Notes under the pieces: model-generated
Databases searched by the model: none
Seen by the model: only the letters and a program-made list of their open reading frames with translations
Told to the model about the DNA's origin: nothing
In this document: one piece after another, positions 20,896 to 29,380 of the stretch
How the letters are laid out: each line of letters begins with the position of its first letter
Numbering within the stretch: position 1 is the stretch's first letter
Position numbers and translations under genes: made by a program
Virus record (IMG/VR): IMGVR_UViG_3300032236_000747
Span: 1-64,000 of that record
Origin: a virus
Reading direction: 5' to 3' (one strand)
DNA: 64,000 bases

Positions 20896-21287
20896 AGTTA
20901 ACAGACTACAGTCGCCATAAGTTGTTACACACATTTGCCCATTGGAAGGTTGACAAGGATTATTCCGATCCTATGTTTAACTATCTAGTATATGGTTATA
21001 GTCCAGGTAGCTTCTTTACGGCTGTTTTAGCCAATGACTTTTTAAGTGCCGTAGCATGCAGTCATTCCGCTAACACTATTCCAGCATTAAAAAATCTATC
21101 CGGCTGGATTCGTGATAATATGCCTAGTCTAGCATATGGTAGTTACGAAGCAGTTCACAAATGGTGTAAACTTTCGGAAGATCAACGTAGGCTTGTATTA
21201 GAGGAATGTCGTTTGATCTACACAAGCAAAGAAGAAACTTGGAAGATTTTAAAAGGTGAGGCTACACAGGAACCGGTGATTTGGTAA
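20892..21287 (+). CDS. hypothetical protein, 131 aa
   Basis: Started at 20892 because this ATG overlaps the preceding stop; an earlier in-frame ATG gives an implausible hydrophobic leader. Soluble, helical, with LPSLAYGSY-like loops; not recognised. Confidence 0.7.
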   Translation: MKLTDYSRHKLLHTFAHWKVDKDYSDPMFNYLVYGYSPGSFFTAVLANDFLSAVACSHSANTIPALKNLSGWIRDNMPSLAYGSYEAVHKWCKLSEDQRRLVLEECRLIYTSKEETWKILKGEATQEPVIW

Positions 21288-21291
21288 TCCT

Positions 21292-21498
21292 ATGAACGAA
21301 AACACTAAACAACTTGCTGAGCAGGCTATACCTCCGTTTAGCAACAGCACTGATCCTACCTGGCAAATCACAGAAAGCGAACTTCAAGAGTTTGCCGATC
21401 TCATTGTTTCGAAATGCTATGATATTGTAACTAGTAACCCAAATCTAGGAACTAGTCTAGCAGGTCGAAATATGAAAGATTACTTTGGAGTCAAGTAA
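21292..21498 (+). CDS. hypothetical protein, 68 aa
   Basis: Short helical protein (LQEFADLIVSKCYDIV). The pattern is common among unknown phage proteins. Stop shares a base with the next ATG. Confidence 0.68.
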   Translation: MNENTKQLAEQAIPPFSNSTDPTWQITESELQEFADLIVSKCYDIVTSNPNLGTSLAGRNMKDYFGVK

Positions 21499-21659
21499 TG
21501 GGTGCATATGATTTTACAATGAATGCGATTCAGTCAGGCCAAATTCGGGATTTAGAAAAACGTATCAAAAAGTTGGAAGAACAGAATCAGATACTCTACG
21601 AATGGGTGCAATATTTTAGACAGAAAGAAAAGGAAAAAGAAAATGTACGTAAGCCCTGA
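21498..21659 (+). CDS. small coiled-coil protein, 53 aa
   Basis: Heptad-like RDLEKRIKKLEEQNQILYEW over about 18-38, then a Lys/Glu tail. ATG overlaps the previous TAA. Too short for most gene-finding cut-offs. Confidence 0.58.
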   Translation: MGAYDFTMNAIQSGQIRDLEKRIKKLEEQNQILYEWVQYFRQKEKEKENVRKP

Positions 21660-21801
21660 TATACATATTGTGATTTCAACAACTGAAGAAGTTGTTAGAA
21701 TGTGTTGTTTAACTATTGGATTTGTTGTTGCCGTTTGGGGCACAGTAAAAGTATTTGATATTTTAGTAAACAACAGTATTAATAAAAATGAAAATAGATA
21801 A
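21643..21801 (+). CDS. one-pass membrane protein, 52 aa
   Basis: AAAGGA site then ATG at 21643. One hydrophobic helix (about 20-40, CCLTIGFVVAVWGTVKVF). Overlaps the previous and next genes by 17 and 14 bases in other frames. Confidence 0.55.
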   Translation: MYVSPDIHIVISTTEEVVRMCCLTIGFVVAVWGTVKVFDILVNNSINKNENR

Positions 21802-22222
21802 TCTAACTAGGTATGCAGTAAACACTGAAGCCTTACAAAATCCTAAACCAGGCGACTACTGGCACGAAATGTTCTGCCCTTACTTTATTGTAGTAGCAGT
21901 CAACGGACCAAAGTTCACTGTGTTGAGTTGTCTGAGCCACAACTCTGTCAATCGCAAAGACGAACTCTGCGCCAAGGTCGACAATATGGACGGTACCTGG
22001 AGTTTTGATTACAGCAAATCTATGATTGTAGACCGCGGTTGGATCCGCAACGCAGTCCGCTACAACAGCTTCGACGGATTCGTTGCCGATGTTACCCATA
22101 GCGATCGCAATCTACGTATTGTCGAAGAGTGGATAGAGTTTCAAACTGATAAACTTCTTAAAGAACTAAAGTTACTGGGACCACACGCAACCAAGTATAT
22201 GATTAAACGAGAATGGGAGTAA
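21788..22222 (+). CDS. hypothetical protein, 144 aa
   Basis: Soluble, mixed alpha/beta; contains PKPGDYWHEMFCPYFIVVAV and a SFDGFVADV stretch. Looks like a conserved phage unknown. Overlaps the next open frame slightly. Confidence 0.7.
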   Translation: MKIDNLTRYAVNTEALQNPKPGDYWHEMFCPYFIVVAVNGPKFTVLSCLSHNSVNRKDELCAKVDNMDGTWSFDYSKSMIVDRGWIRNAVRYNSFDGFVADVTHSDRNLRIVEEWIEFQTDKLLKELKLLGPHATKYMIKREWE

Positions 22223-22227
22223 AAGCT

Positions 22228-22509
22228 ATGAACAAAGAACTAACCTGTAAGACCTGTAGGCATAACCGAGCTAGTTGGCTTGAGCGTACTTTCAATGTTA
22301 ATACATGGGCGTGGGAGTGTAATAAAGGCTACAAAGAACCCGAATACAATCCTGTAACAGGAAAGACAACACCCGGCCGGCATGAGAGCTGCGGCGTTGT
22401 CCGTGTAATGTCAAAAGTGTGTGGACCAGAAGCTACTGCATGGCAACCATACTATAGAAAGGATCTCTTTAAGTATATCAAGATAGCCGGTTATAAGATT
22501 GACAAATAA
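22228..22509 (+). CDS. Cys-rich hypothetical protein, 93 aa
   Basis: ATG at 22228 follows GGGAGTAAAA; an ATG at 22213 lacks a site. CKTCRHN near the N-terminus, plus later Cys (WECNKGY, ESCGVV, KVCGP), could form a zinc site. Unknown function. Confidence 0.65.
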   Translation: MNKELTCKTCRHNRASWLERTFNVNTWAWECNKGYKEPEYNPVTGKTTPGRHESCGVVRVMSKVCGPEATAWQPYYRKDLFKYIKIAGYKIDK

Positions 22510-22527
22510 ATAGAATCCATGTATAAT
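22499..22527 (+). promoter_or_regulatory. consensus sigma70-type promoter
   Basis: TTGACA 22499-22504, 17 bp, TATAAT 22522-22527, predicted start 22534 right at the AAAGGA site of the next gene. The -35 box overlaps the end of the upstream coding sequence. Confidence 0.86.
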
Positions 22528-22546
22528 ATAACGAAAGGAAAATACA

Positions 22547-22747
22547 GTGAGTGATCCATTAGAAGAAGCAGCATTAGTATCAGAGATGATGCTACAAGAA
22601 AGTTTATCTAAACGCAAAGCAGTACCTGAAAAAACAGGATTTTGCTTAGAGTGTGAAGAGCCAACTGAAGGTGCCTTCTGCTCTAAAGAGTGTCGTGAAG
22701 ACTTCGAAGCACGTGAACGTATTAACAAAATCAAAGGCAAAAGATGA
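22547..22747 (+). CDS. small zinc-finger protein, 66 aa (GTG start)
   Basis: FCLECEEPTEGAFCSKECREDFEARERI has the C-x2-C...C-x3-C spacing of DksA/TraR-like or ribosomal-type zinc fingers, with a helical N-terminus. DksA-like proteins bind RNA polymerase, but length and motif are only suggestive. GTG behind AAAGGA. Confidence 0.7.
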   Translation: MSDPLEEAALVSEMMLQESLSKRKAVPEKTGFCLECEEPTEGAFCSKECREDFEARERINKIKGKR

Positions 22748-23163
22748 AAATCGGACTCAGTTACAGCCGTTGCGTTCGTGATATTGTTGACGGCAACGTA
22801 GACATTAGCGATGTACTGGTTGTTATCGCCCGCACAGATTTTGATCCCAGAGTTGATGAACAGTGGTCAGGCATTTGGTCAGGCTATCACGATAGATACG
22901 GACTCAGCAATCCAGAATGGGCCAAGTATCCTGACGAGGACGAAGATCGTTTTCGTAGTGTCAGCATTGAACTTTGGGAAACAGGCAAGTTGCATCAGCC
23001 ACGACAGTTTGGCACCCATCCTCGACGCTTACCATATTACTGGTTGGAAGCCACGTTAACTGATAGTAGCTTAGAAGATAATCCCGCAGTTAAACGTGCC
23101 TGGGAACAGTTTCAAGTTGTTTCCGGTCTCGCCGGATCAAAGACAGTTAAAGATAATTTTTAA
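22744..23163 (+). CDS. hypothetical protein, 139 aa
   Basis: ATGA overlap with the zinc-finger gene. Trp/Tyr-rich soluble protein (QWSGIWSGYHDRYG). An unknown I would expect to be phage-conserved. Confidence 0.7.
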   Translation: MKIGLSYSRCVRDIVDGNVDISDVLVVIARTDFDPRVDEQWSGIWSGYHDRYGLSNPEWAKYPDEDEDRFRSVSIELWETGKLHQPRQFGTHPRRLPYYWLEATLTDSSLEDNPAVKRAWEQFQVVSGLAGSKTVKDNF

Positions 23164-23172
23164 GGAAGTAAG

Positions 23173-23763
23173 ATGACATTAGTACCAATGGTAATCGAGA
23201 AGACAGGCTCAGGCGAGCGTGCCTTTGACATTTACAGCCGCTTGCTGAACGAGCGTATTGTCCTGTTGAATGGACCAGTTCACGACGATGTTGCAGCTAG
23301 CATCGTTGCACAGTTCTTGCATTTAGAAAGCGCAGACAGCGAAAAAGATATTCACTTTTACATTAACAGCCCCGGCGGTGTTGTTACAGCAGGCATGGCA
23401 ATCTATGATGTTATGCAGTTTATCAAACCCGATGTATGCACCTATGTCATGGGACAAGCGTGCTCTATGGGGTCGTTGCTGGCTAGTTCAGGCGCCAAAG
23501 ACAAACGTTTTATGTTGCCACAAGCACGCCATATGATTCACCAACCCAGCGGTGGTGCCGGTGGACAGGCTACAGACATGGAAATCCAAGTTAAAGAAAT
23601 CTTGAAGATGAAAGATGTATTAACTAAGATCTACGTCAAGCATAACAGCAAAGGTAAGACATATGACCAGTTTATCTCTGATATGGAAAGGGATAAATTT
23701 ATGAGTGCCGAGGAAGCTCTTGAATATGGTCTTATCGATAAAATTGTTGAAAAGCGTAGTTAA
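23173..23763 (+). CDS. clpP: ClpP-like serine protease
   Basis: 196 aa, standard ClpP length. Catalytic triad in place: S98 (GQACSMGS), H123 (MIHQPSGG), D174 (MERDKFMS). INSPGG, the substrate-groove motif, and GLID near the end also match. The N-terminal axial-loop region (about 1-15) is present, so it might dock on host ClpX/ClpA. No ClpX-type ATPase with a full zinc domain is in the window. Overlaps the carboxypeptidase gene. Confidence 0.93.
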   Translation: MTLVPMVIEKTGSGERAFDIYSRLLNERIVLLNGPVHDDVAASIVAQFLHLESADSEKDIHFYINSPGGVVTAGMAIYDVMQFIKPDVCTYVMGQACSMGSLLASSGAKDKRFMLPQARHMIHQPSGGAGGQATDMEIQVKEILKMKDVLTKIYVKHNSKGKTYDQFISDMERDKFMSAEEALEYGLIDKIVEKRS

Positions 23764-24577
23764 ATACCTACTTATTATATCTTTAATATTATCAGCACCT
23801 GCGTTTGCTAAAAAGCATTCGCGGGCTGTTGCTAAACAAGATAAAATATTAGCCACTACCTATCTAGTACAAGACTTAGACAGCGGCGAAATACTAGCTG
23901 AACAAAACAGCAACGAAGTACGTAGTATTGCTAGCATTACCAAGATAATGACAGCAATGGTTGTATTAGATGCTCATCAAGATCTAAATGAACTAGTCGA
24001 TGTTAAACCTATCAATGGCATTAGCGGTGGTATAGGAAATAACCGTATTACCCGCAGTGACTTGTTGGTGCTTACATTAATGAGTTCAAATAATCTTGCC
24101 GCTAAAACATTGGCAATAAACTACCCAGGCGGCGAAGGTGCTGCTATTGCGGCTATGAACGCCAAAGCATCTTCTTTGAATATGCTTAGTACTCACTACG
24201 AAGACCCTACAGGTTTGTTAGATACAAACACAAGCACAGTACACGATCTTGTAAAACTGTTAAATGCTGCCGAAACATACCAATACATAAAGTACGCCAG
24301 CACAGTTACTAGCATGAGTGTAGAGTTAAAAGGAAAGAAAAAGAGCAGGTTAGTAGCATTTCACACCACGAATAATCTGCTACTAAAGATTCCAGACATT
24401 GTTATATCCAAAACTGGTTGGATACGTAAAAGCGGCGGGTGTTTAATCATGGGTATTCATGATCAAGGACGTAGGCTGGCAGTAATCCTGCTAAATAGTA
24501 AGAATACGCATACTCGACTTCGAGATGCTGAATTACTATACGGATTACAACATGGTCAAAACATTCGACGCTCCTGA
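23726..24577 (+). CDS. D-alanyl-D-alanine carboxypeptidase/endopeptidase (PBP7-like)
   Basis: About 283 aa from 23726 (an ATG at 23705 is the alternative). Signal peptide ([14 protein letters not shown]), then the three penicillin-binding motifs in order: SxxK as SITK, SxN as SSN (MSSNNLA), and KTG (ISKTGW). Membrane domain of PBP5 is missing, like short PBP7 enzymes. Cuts D-Ala peptide bonds in periplasmic peptidoglycan. Begins inside clpP. Role could be wall editing during infection or lysis. Confidence 0.87.
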   Translation: MVLSIKLLKSVVKYLLIISLILSAPAFAKKHSRAVAKQDKILATTYLVQDLDSGEILAEQNSNEVRSIASITKIMTAMVVLDAHQDLNELVDVKPINGISGGIGNNRITRSDLLVLTLMSSNNLAAKTLAINYPGGEGAAIAAMNAKASSLNMLSTHYEDPTGLLDTNTSTVHDLVKLLNAAETYQYIKYASTVTSMSVELKGKKKSRLVAFHTTNNLLLKIPDIVISKTGWIRKSGGCLIMGIHDQGRRLAVILLNSKNTHTRLRDAELLYGLQHGQNIRRS

Positions 24578-25619
24578 AAATATAACAATAGATCAACTAG
24601 CATTAAATCCTGGCGATTTAACTGGTGACTTGATTTCGGGTGGTACTATAACAAACTTTGCCAGTACAGGCATAAGCGACACTGCAACTACTCCCACTCT
24701 AGTAGTAACAGACGGTGTTATTACAGTAGACACAGTTAACGCAAAAACTCTTAACAGTTTCGCAGTGCGTGGAGATGTTAAAGTCTACGGTGCCATTGAT
24801 GCCATGGAGATTCGTACTACGGAACTCTATGTACACAGAAAGTTCGACAAGCAATACCTAGAGTTTGCTAACCCAGAAGGCGAAGCACTTGGCTTTGGTT
24901 TACTATGGACTGGCGGGCCTGTTAGCCGTCAGTTTATTTTGTCTACAGGTCCTGACAGATTCTTTTCTACAGAGACAATCGACATACCTGCTAACAAAAG
25001 TTATTCCGTAGATACACAACCTGTACTAACAAAGGATACTCTAGGTAGATCAGTGGTTAACAGTAATTTAAAAACTGTAGGCGTTCTCAATAACCTAGCA
25101 GTATCAGGAGCTCTTAACATTGCTGATAGCGTACACTTCAATCCTGTTAGTGAAAGATTTAGTATTGGTACTGCTGATGCTAACGGTGTGCTTTCCGTTT
25201 ATGACAGTGAAAATGATGTTGAGTTAGTTATCACAGGTAATACAAGCGGTTCGGGTAGCATAGGAACTTATAATACTAAGAATCTAGACATTGTTACAGA
25301 CAATCAAGTACGTGCAACATATCACGCCACTGGTGATATTACACTAGGTCTAGAAGGCAAGAATACTACTGTACGTACCTACGGCACACTAAGCGTTGGT
25401 GTTAAGAATCCACAAGAACAGTTTGAAGTAGCAGGCAATATGAAGTTTGCCAATAAACTATTTGCCACAGGCAACTGTCCACCTACACACGGTAACTTTA
25501 TTGCCGGTGATATTATTTGGAACAGTGAACCAAAGGCTAATAGTTTTATCGGTTGGGTTTGTGTCAGCGGTGGGCATCCAGGTCAATGGTTGCCTTTTGG
25601 TTCTATCCTTCCTCAATAA
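24552..25619 (+). CDS. tail-fibre-like structural protein
   Basis: About 355 aa from 24552; an ATG at 24525 is also possible. Thr/Ser/Asn-rich repetitive beta structure (TLNSFAVRGDVKVYGAID, VLNNLAVSGALNIADS) and a C-terminal FIAGDIIWNSEPK..IGWVCVSGG..GQWLPFG typical of phage fibre tips. Overlaps the carboxypeptidase gene by 26 bases, so fibre and wall enzyme may be co-translated. Confidence 0.75.
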   Translation: MVKTFDAPENITIDQLALNPGDLTGDLISGGTITNFASTGISDTATTPTLVVTDGVITVDTVNAKTLNSFAVRGDVKVYGAIDAMEIRTTELYVHRKFDKQYLEFANPEGEALGFGLLWTGGPVSRQFILSTGPDRFFSTETIDIPANKSYSVDTQPVLTKDTLGRSVVNSNLKTVGVLNNLAVSGALNIADSVHFNPVSERFSIGTADANGVLSVYDSENDVELVITGNTSGSGSIGTYNTKNLDIVTDNQVRATYHATGDITLGLEGKNTTVRTYGTLSVGVKNPQEQFEVAGNMKFANKLFATGNCPPTHGNFIAGDIIWNSEPKANSFIGWVCVSGGHPGQWLPFGSILPQ

Positions 25620-25647
25620 ATCAACAGATTATTATTAGATAAGTCCT

Positions 25648-25655
25648 CGTAAATA
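25648..25655 (+). promoter_or_regulatory. possible late promoter (CGTAAATA) within a small hairpin
   Basis: CGTAAATA lies in the loop of a CCTC/GAGG hairpin about 32 bases before the next gene. Relaxed late consensus. Confidence 0.4.
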
Positions 25656-25686
25656 CTATGAGGGCCTAATCTTCCCTCACCAACAC

Positions 25687-26019
25687 ATGACCAAAATTAG
25701 TAAAAATCTTAATAAACAAATAAGAAGTTGGCAGATTTATTCTGTCATTGCTCCTGCTGTCTTTGTATTAGTCTCCGGACTATTGTATGTGTGGTATGGT
25801 ATTCCTTTTCAAAGTATATTCTTCTCAGGTGTTGTCATCCTATGTATAACCTGCATAGCATGGTGGCATTGGAGTTTATTCACTATGCTAACCATGCTTC
25901 AAATAATGAAAGACACAGACGACCACTTTGAACTAGTAACCGAACAACTTGATGATCTAAGAACTACGTTCGGTAAACCGTCTCTGCGTTTAATCAAATC
26001 TGTTGACAAAGATCAATAA
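25687..26019 (+). CDS. two-helix membrane protein, 110 aa
   Basis: Two hydrophobic segments (about 18-37 and 41-60), the second very aromatic (AWWHWSLF), then an acidic soluble tail. Unknown; the position after a fibre gene does not define a role. Confidence 0.7.
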   Translation: MTKISKNLNKQIRSWQIYSVIAPAVFVLVSGLLYVWYGIPFQSIFFSGVVILCITCIAWWHWSLFTMLTMLQIMKDTDDHFELVTEQLDDLRTTFGKPSLRLIKSVDKDQ

Positions 26020-26030
26020 CTCTGTATAAT
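26003..26030 (+). promoter_or_regulatory. sigma70-type promoter for the QueD-like gene
   Basis: TTGACA 26003-26008, 16 bp, TATAAT 26025-26030, predicted start 26037, giving a 70-base leader. Confidence 0.82.
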
Positions 26031-26038
26031 TAAAAGAT

Positions 26039-26076
26039 AGCGGTCTTGGCTTCATCCCGCTTTATAAACTCTGCCA
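26039..26076 (+). promoter_or_regulatory. candidate preQ1-I riboswitch
   Basis: P1 stem AGCGG (26039-26043)/CCGCT (26057-26061). The loop holds TGGC (26047-26050), which can pair with GCCA (26073-26076) in the A-rich 3' tail, forming the H-type pseudoknot of preQ1-I aptamers, here with a longer tail between. Directly followed by a hairpin CCTATG/CATAGG (26078-26097) that hides the AGGAGA ribosome site. Gene context (QueD-like) fits. Sequence conservation outside the fold is loose. Confidence 0.5.
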
Positions 26077-26106
26077 GCCTATGCTAAACAACATAGGAGA
26101 AAAAGC

Positions 26107-26652
26107 ATGTCAGACGATTTTAACTACCACGATACAGACCACAGACAATATATCCGTCATCCGGTCCAATACAAGTACACAAGTACCAAAGAGTATCACG
26201 ACGCATTTCCATGTGCGTATAGACAGTGGAGAGCCGATAGCCATTGTAACTTGATTCATGGTTATAGTTTTTCAATGAAGTTCTATTTTGGCACAGATGA
26301 TCTTGATGTTCGTAACTGGGCCGCAGACTACGGCGGACTTAAAGAATTGAAGAAGTTATTAGAGGATATGTTCGATCACACGTTGATTGTGGCACAAGAT
26401 GATCCTGAAATGGAAACATTCAAACTATTACAAGAAAAGAAAATGGCTAAGATTGTTGTACTTCCACGATTAGGTTGCGAGAGTTTAGCAGATATGCTTT
26501 ACAAGTATATCAATGGCGTTTATATTCCAGAGATGTGGGGCGAAGGAGAAAGCAAACGTCTATGGTGCTATCGCGTAGAAGTTCGTGAAACACAATCAAA
26601 CATGGCTTTTAGAGAAGGTCATCGTGAATGGAAAGAGGACTTGTTTGCGTAA
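26107..26652 (+). CDS. QueD/6-pyruvoyl-tetrahydropterin synthase-like protein
   Basis: 181 aa. SHCNLIHGYSF (45-55) aligns with the HKCGRLHGHSF of QueD: catalytic Cys C47 and zinc His H51 retained, second His replaced by Tyr. DYGGLKELKKLL, FDHTLI and VRETQSN match later family motifs (substrate Glu). The first zinc His appears to be Tyr in FPCAYRQW. QueD makes carboxytetrahydropterin on the way to preQ0/queuosine; phages use this route for 7-deazaguanine DNA. No other Que/Dpd gene is in this window, so activity is uncertain. Confidence 0.75.
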   Translation: MSDDFNYHDTDHRQYIRHPVQYKYTSTKEYHDAFPCAYRQWRADSHCNLIHGYSFSMKFYFGTDDLDVRNWAADYGGLKELKKLLEDMFDHTLIVAQDDPEMETFKLLQEKKMAKIVVLPRLGCESLADMLYKYINGVYIPEMWGEGESKRLWCYRVEVRETQSNMAFREGHREWKEDLFA

Positions 26653-26875
26653 ATTCTTTGACAAATACGTGGAGTGGGTTGCTACTGTATGTTTCTTAAT
26701 ATCAGTAGCATTAACCAGTCTTAATCATTATCCGGCATATCTATATACTAGTCTGTTAACGAACCTACTGTGGTTAATCGTCGGCATTGTTTGGAAAAAG
26801 TGGTCACTGATAACTGTTGAAGCAATTGTTTGTATCATGTATATAGTAGGTATAGTTAAGTATTGGTTGTTATGA
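26645..26875 (+). CDS. small three-helix membrane protein, 76 aa (TTG start)
   Basis: I choose TTG 26645 behind AAAGAGGA rather than an ATG inside the QueD-like gene. Three hydrophobic segments, W/Y-rich, same design as the product at 6494-6721. Possibly half-transporter-like. ATGA overlap with dadA. Confidence 0.62.
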   Translation: MRKFFDKYVEWVATVCFLISVALTSLNHYPAYLYTSLLTNLLWLIVGIVWKKWSLITVEAIVCIMYIVGIVKYWLL

Positions 26876-28050
26876 TTAAAAAGATAGCTGTTATTGGTGC
26901 AGGAATTACAGGCCTAACTACTGCCTATTATTTGGCAAAAGAAGGATATGAGGTTTCTGTTTTCGAAGCTGAACGTTATCCAGCAATGAAAACTAGCTTT
27001 GCTAATGGGGGTCAAATCTCCGTTAGCAATAGTGAAGTGTGGACTAGCTGGAGCAATGTCAGACGAGGCTTTAAGTGGATGTTTAAAAAGGATGCTCCTT
27101 TGCTTATTCGTCCAAGGTTAGACTGGGCACAATGGAAGTGGATGGCTAGGTTCTTTTACTACACCATCAAAGATGTGTATAAAAAGAATACAGCAGAGAC
27201 TGTGAAGATTGGTCTTGAAAGCCGCAGACTCTACGACGAGATTTGTAAAGAAGAAAATATCAGCTTTGATCGCAGTGACTGCGGCATCTTACATTTTTAC
27301 AAGAATCAAGAATATTGGGAAACCGCACAAAAGGTAATGAACCTATACAACGAAAACGGATTAGATCGCGAAGAAGTTAATCCTGCATGGGTTTCAAAGA
27401 TCGATCCGGCACTTGCTAATATAGAAGGTATTGTGGGAGCAACTATTACCGAAAGTGATTGGACTGGAGACATTCACAAGTTTTGTTATGAACTTGCTAG
27501 TGTGCTTAAGAGCAAATACAATGTTCGTTTTTACTACAGCATGAAGATCACTGATCTAAATCATCTCTCCTACGATGATGCTATTGTTGTGTGTAATGGA
27601 GTAGGTAGCACAAAGTTAGCAAAAAGTATAGGGGATGATCTTCCTGTATACCCAGTTAAAGGTTATAGCATTACTATTAATAATGTAGATCCGGAATACT
27701 TACCTAAGGTAAGTTTGTTAGATGACCAGGCTAAGATTGTTACATCTAGTCTAGGAAATCGTTTTAGAGTTGCAGGTACTGCAGAGCTCATAGGTGAGAA
27801 CTACGATATTACTAGAGATCGTATCCAACCACTGTTAGATTGGGTACACACAAACTTTCCTAGAATCAATACACACGATTATACACAGTGGGCATGTTTG
27901 CGTCCAATGACTCCTAACATGATGCCCATTGTTGAACAAAGTAAAAAGAATAAAAAAGTTTTCTATCATACAGGGCACGGACACCTAGGGTGGACATTAA
28001 GCCCTGCTACAGCAAAAATGGTAGTGGAGGTTATTAAAAATGAACGATAA
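26872..28050 (+). CDS. dadA: D-amino-acid dehydrogenase (FAD, DadA-like)
   Basis: 392 aa, from the ATG overlapping the previous stop. FAD motif GAGITG (9-14), SFANGGQIS (the DadA signature after the first strand), a GYSITI segment, and a C-terminal ACLRPMTPNMMPIVE..., TGHGHLGWT. Oxidises D-amino acids to 2-oxo acids and passes electrons to the membrane quinone pool. Seemingly full-length. Lies between a membrane protein and a sugar-nucleotide enzyme; a link to D-Ala released by the nearby carboxypeptidase is tempting but is inference. Confidence 0.9.
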   Translation: MIKKIAVIGAGITGLTTAYYLAKEGYEVSVFEAERYPAMKTSFANGGQISVSNSEVWTSWSNVRRGFKWMFKKDAPLLIRPRLDWAQWKWMARFFYYTIKDVYKKNTAETVKIGLESRRLYDEICKEENISFDRSDCGILHFYKNQEYWETAQKVMNLYNENGLDREEVNPAWVSKIDPALANIEGIVGATITESDWTGDIHKFCYELASVLKSKYNVRFYYSMKITDLNHLSYDDAIVVCNGVGSTKLAKSIGDDLPVYPVKGYSITINNVDPEYLPKVSLLDDQAKIVTSSLGNRFRVAGTAELIGENYDITRDRIQPLLDWVHTNFPRINTHDYTQWACLRPMTPNMMPIVEQSKKNKKVFYHTGHGHLGWTLSPATAKMVVEVIKNER

Positions 28051-28216
28051 AGATTGGTTAGATAAAGTAGTTTTAGGTTCTAATGTTTATAATGAACAAA
28101 GACTTCATACTGATTTCCAAGAAGAAGAAGTATTAAAATTTATAGAATGGCTACATAGACAATACGGCATTGCCTATGAAAAGCCCAAAGCACAACACAG
28201 GAATACCCCAAGATGA
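28040..28216 (+). CDS. small hypothetical protein, 58 aa
   Basis: Starts 10 bases before the dadA stop in another frame and ends in an ATGA overlap with the next gene. Acidic-then-basic, W/L helix ([12 protein letters not shown]). Not recognised. Confidence 0.55.
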   Translation: MNDKDWLDKVVLGSNVYNEQRLHTDFQEEEVLKFIEWLHRQYGIAYEKPKAQHRNTPR

Positions 28217-29139
28217 AAAAGATTTTAGTAACAGGTGGCGCTGGATTTTTAGGTAGCCACTTATGTGAGCGTTTAGTTAACCAAGGGCATCATGTCCTTT
28301 GTGTTGATAACTATTTTACAGGCAGCAAGAAAAATATCGAACACTTGCTAGATAAGAAGAACTTTGAAGTTATTCGACAAGATATCTGTATTCCATTGTA
28401 TGTAGAAGTAGATGAAATTTATAATCTAGCCTGTCCTGCTAGCCCACAACACTATCAGCATGATCCTATTCAAACAATGAAGACCAGTATTCTAGGTGCC
28501 TTCAATATGCTAGGACTTGCTAAACGTACAGGTGCTAAGATTCTACAAGCAAGTACCAGCGAATGTTATGGTGATCCTACAGTACATCCACAGCACGAAA
28601 CTTATTGGGGCAATGTAAATCCAGTCGGTATTCGTAGTTGTTACGATGAAGGCAAACGTGCTGCCGAAACATTGTTTATGGATTACAATCGTCAACATGA
28701 TGTTGACACTCGCATTATGCGTATCTTTAACACATACGGCCCAAAGATGGCTATTGGGGACGGGCGTGTTGTCAGCAACTTTATTGTTCAGGCTCTGCGT
28801 GGCGAAGACATTACCATTTACGGCGATGGCAGTCAAACTCGTAGCTTCTGTTATTTTGAAGATAACTTAGACGGGATGATGGCGCTTATGGATAGCGGAT
28901 ACTCGTATCCTGTTAACATTGGAAACCCAGGCGAGTTTACAATGCTCGAACTAGCCGAACGTGTTATTAGGTTAACAGGAAGTACTAGTAAAATAGTTTA
29001 CATGCCGTTGCCAAAAGATGATCCAAAACAACGCAAGCCAGCTATTGATACAGCCAAAATGGTACTAGACTGGGAGCCAACTATAGATCTAGAAACTGGA
29101 TTGGTAAAAACCATCGAATATTTCCGCGGAATTATTTGA
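28213..29139 (+). CDS. UDP-glucuronate decarboxylase/NAD-dependent epimerase
   Basis: 308 aa. Rossmann GGAGFLG (8-14), catalytic Glu in TSECYGD (E117), YxxxK in SCYDEGK (Y144, K148), then IFNTYGP and QTRSFCY, all as in UDP-xylose synthases. Converts UDP-glucuronate to UDP-xylose or does a related epimerisation. The only sugar-nucleotide enzyme here, so it probably draws on host precursors; may feed surface or DNA glycosylation with the glycosyltransferase at 12847. Confidence 0.9.
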   Translation: MKKILVTGGAGFLGSHLCERLVNQGHHVLCVDNYFTGSKKNIEHLLDKKNFEVIRQDICIPLYVEVDEIYNLACPASPQHYQHDPIQTMKTSILGAFNMLGLAKRTGAKILQASTSECYGDPTVHPQHETYWGNVNPVGIRSCYDEGKRAAETLFMDYNRQHDVDTRIMRIFNTYGPKMAIGDGRVVSNFIVQALRGEDITIYGDGSQTRSFCYFEDNLDGMMALMDSGYSYPVNIGNPGEFTMLELAERVIRLTGSTSKIVYMPLPKDDPKQRKPAIDTAKMVLDWEPTIDLETGLVKTIEYFRGII

Positions 29140-29164
29140 CAAAACCACTTTTTGGTGCTATAAT
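29136..29164 (+). promoter_or_regulatory. consensus sigma70 promoter giving a leaderless message
   Basis: TTGACA 29136-29141, 17 bp, TATAAT 29159-29164; expected +1 at 29171, the A of the next ATG. Confidence 0.88.
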
Positions 29165-29170
29165 AATACT

Positions 29171-29380
29171 ATGACGGATACAAAAAACAGTTGGGAAGTT
29201 ATAGTAGAACAGGATGAGCATGGCGAACTTATTCTACCGCTTCCCCAAGATTTACTTGATCAACAAGGTTGGAAGGAAGGCGATGAACTCACATGGACTG
29301 ACCGAGGCAACGGCACTTGGGAAATCTCCAAAGTTAGCACTGTCAGCACTGCTACTAGCACTGTTGACAGGGTGTGCTAA
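29171..29380 (+). CDS. AbrB/MazE-like DNA-binding protein (leaderless)
   Basis: 69 aa. ELILPLPQDLLDQQGWKEGDEL and WEISK follow the SpoVT-AbrB swapped-hairpin pattern (polar strand, P..hL...gw..Gd.l). Usually a dimeric regulator or antitoxin; no toxin gene beside it. No ribosome site; the message is predicted to start at the ATG. Its second half overlaps the next gene. Confidence 0.75.
   Translation: MTDTKNSWEVIVEQDEHGELILPLPQDLLDQQGWKEGDELTWTDRGNGTWEISKVSTVSTATSTVDRVC

Noticed and set aside
23705-23726. ATG at 23705 as carboxypeptidase start
   Set aside because: Adds seven polar residues ahead of the signal and a longer overlap with clpP; the ATG at 23726 has a GAGGAA upstream. Not excluded.
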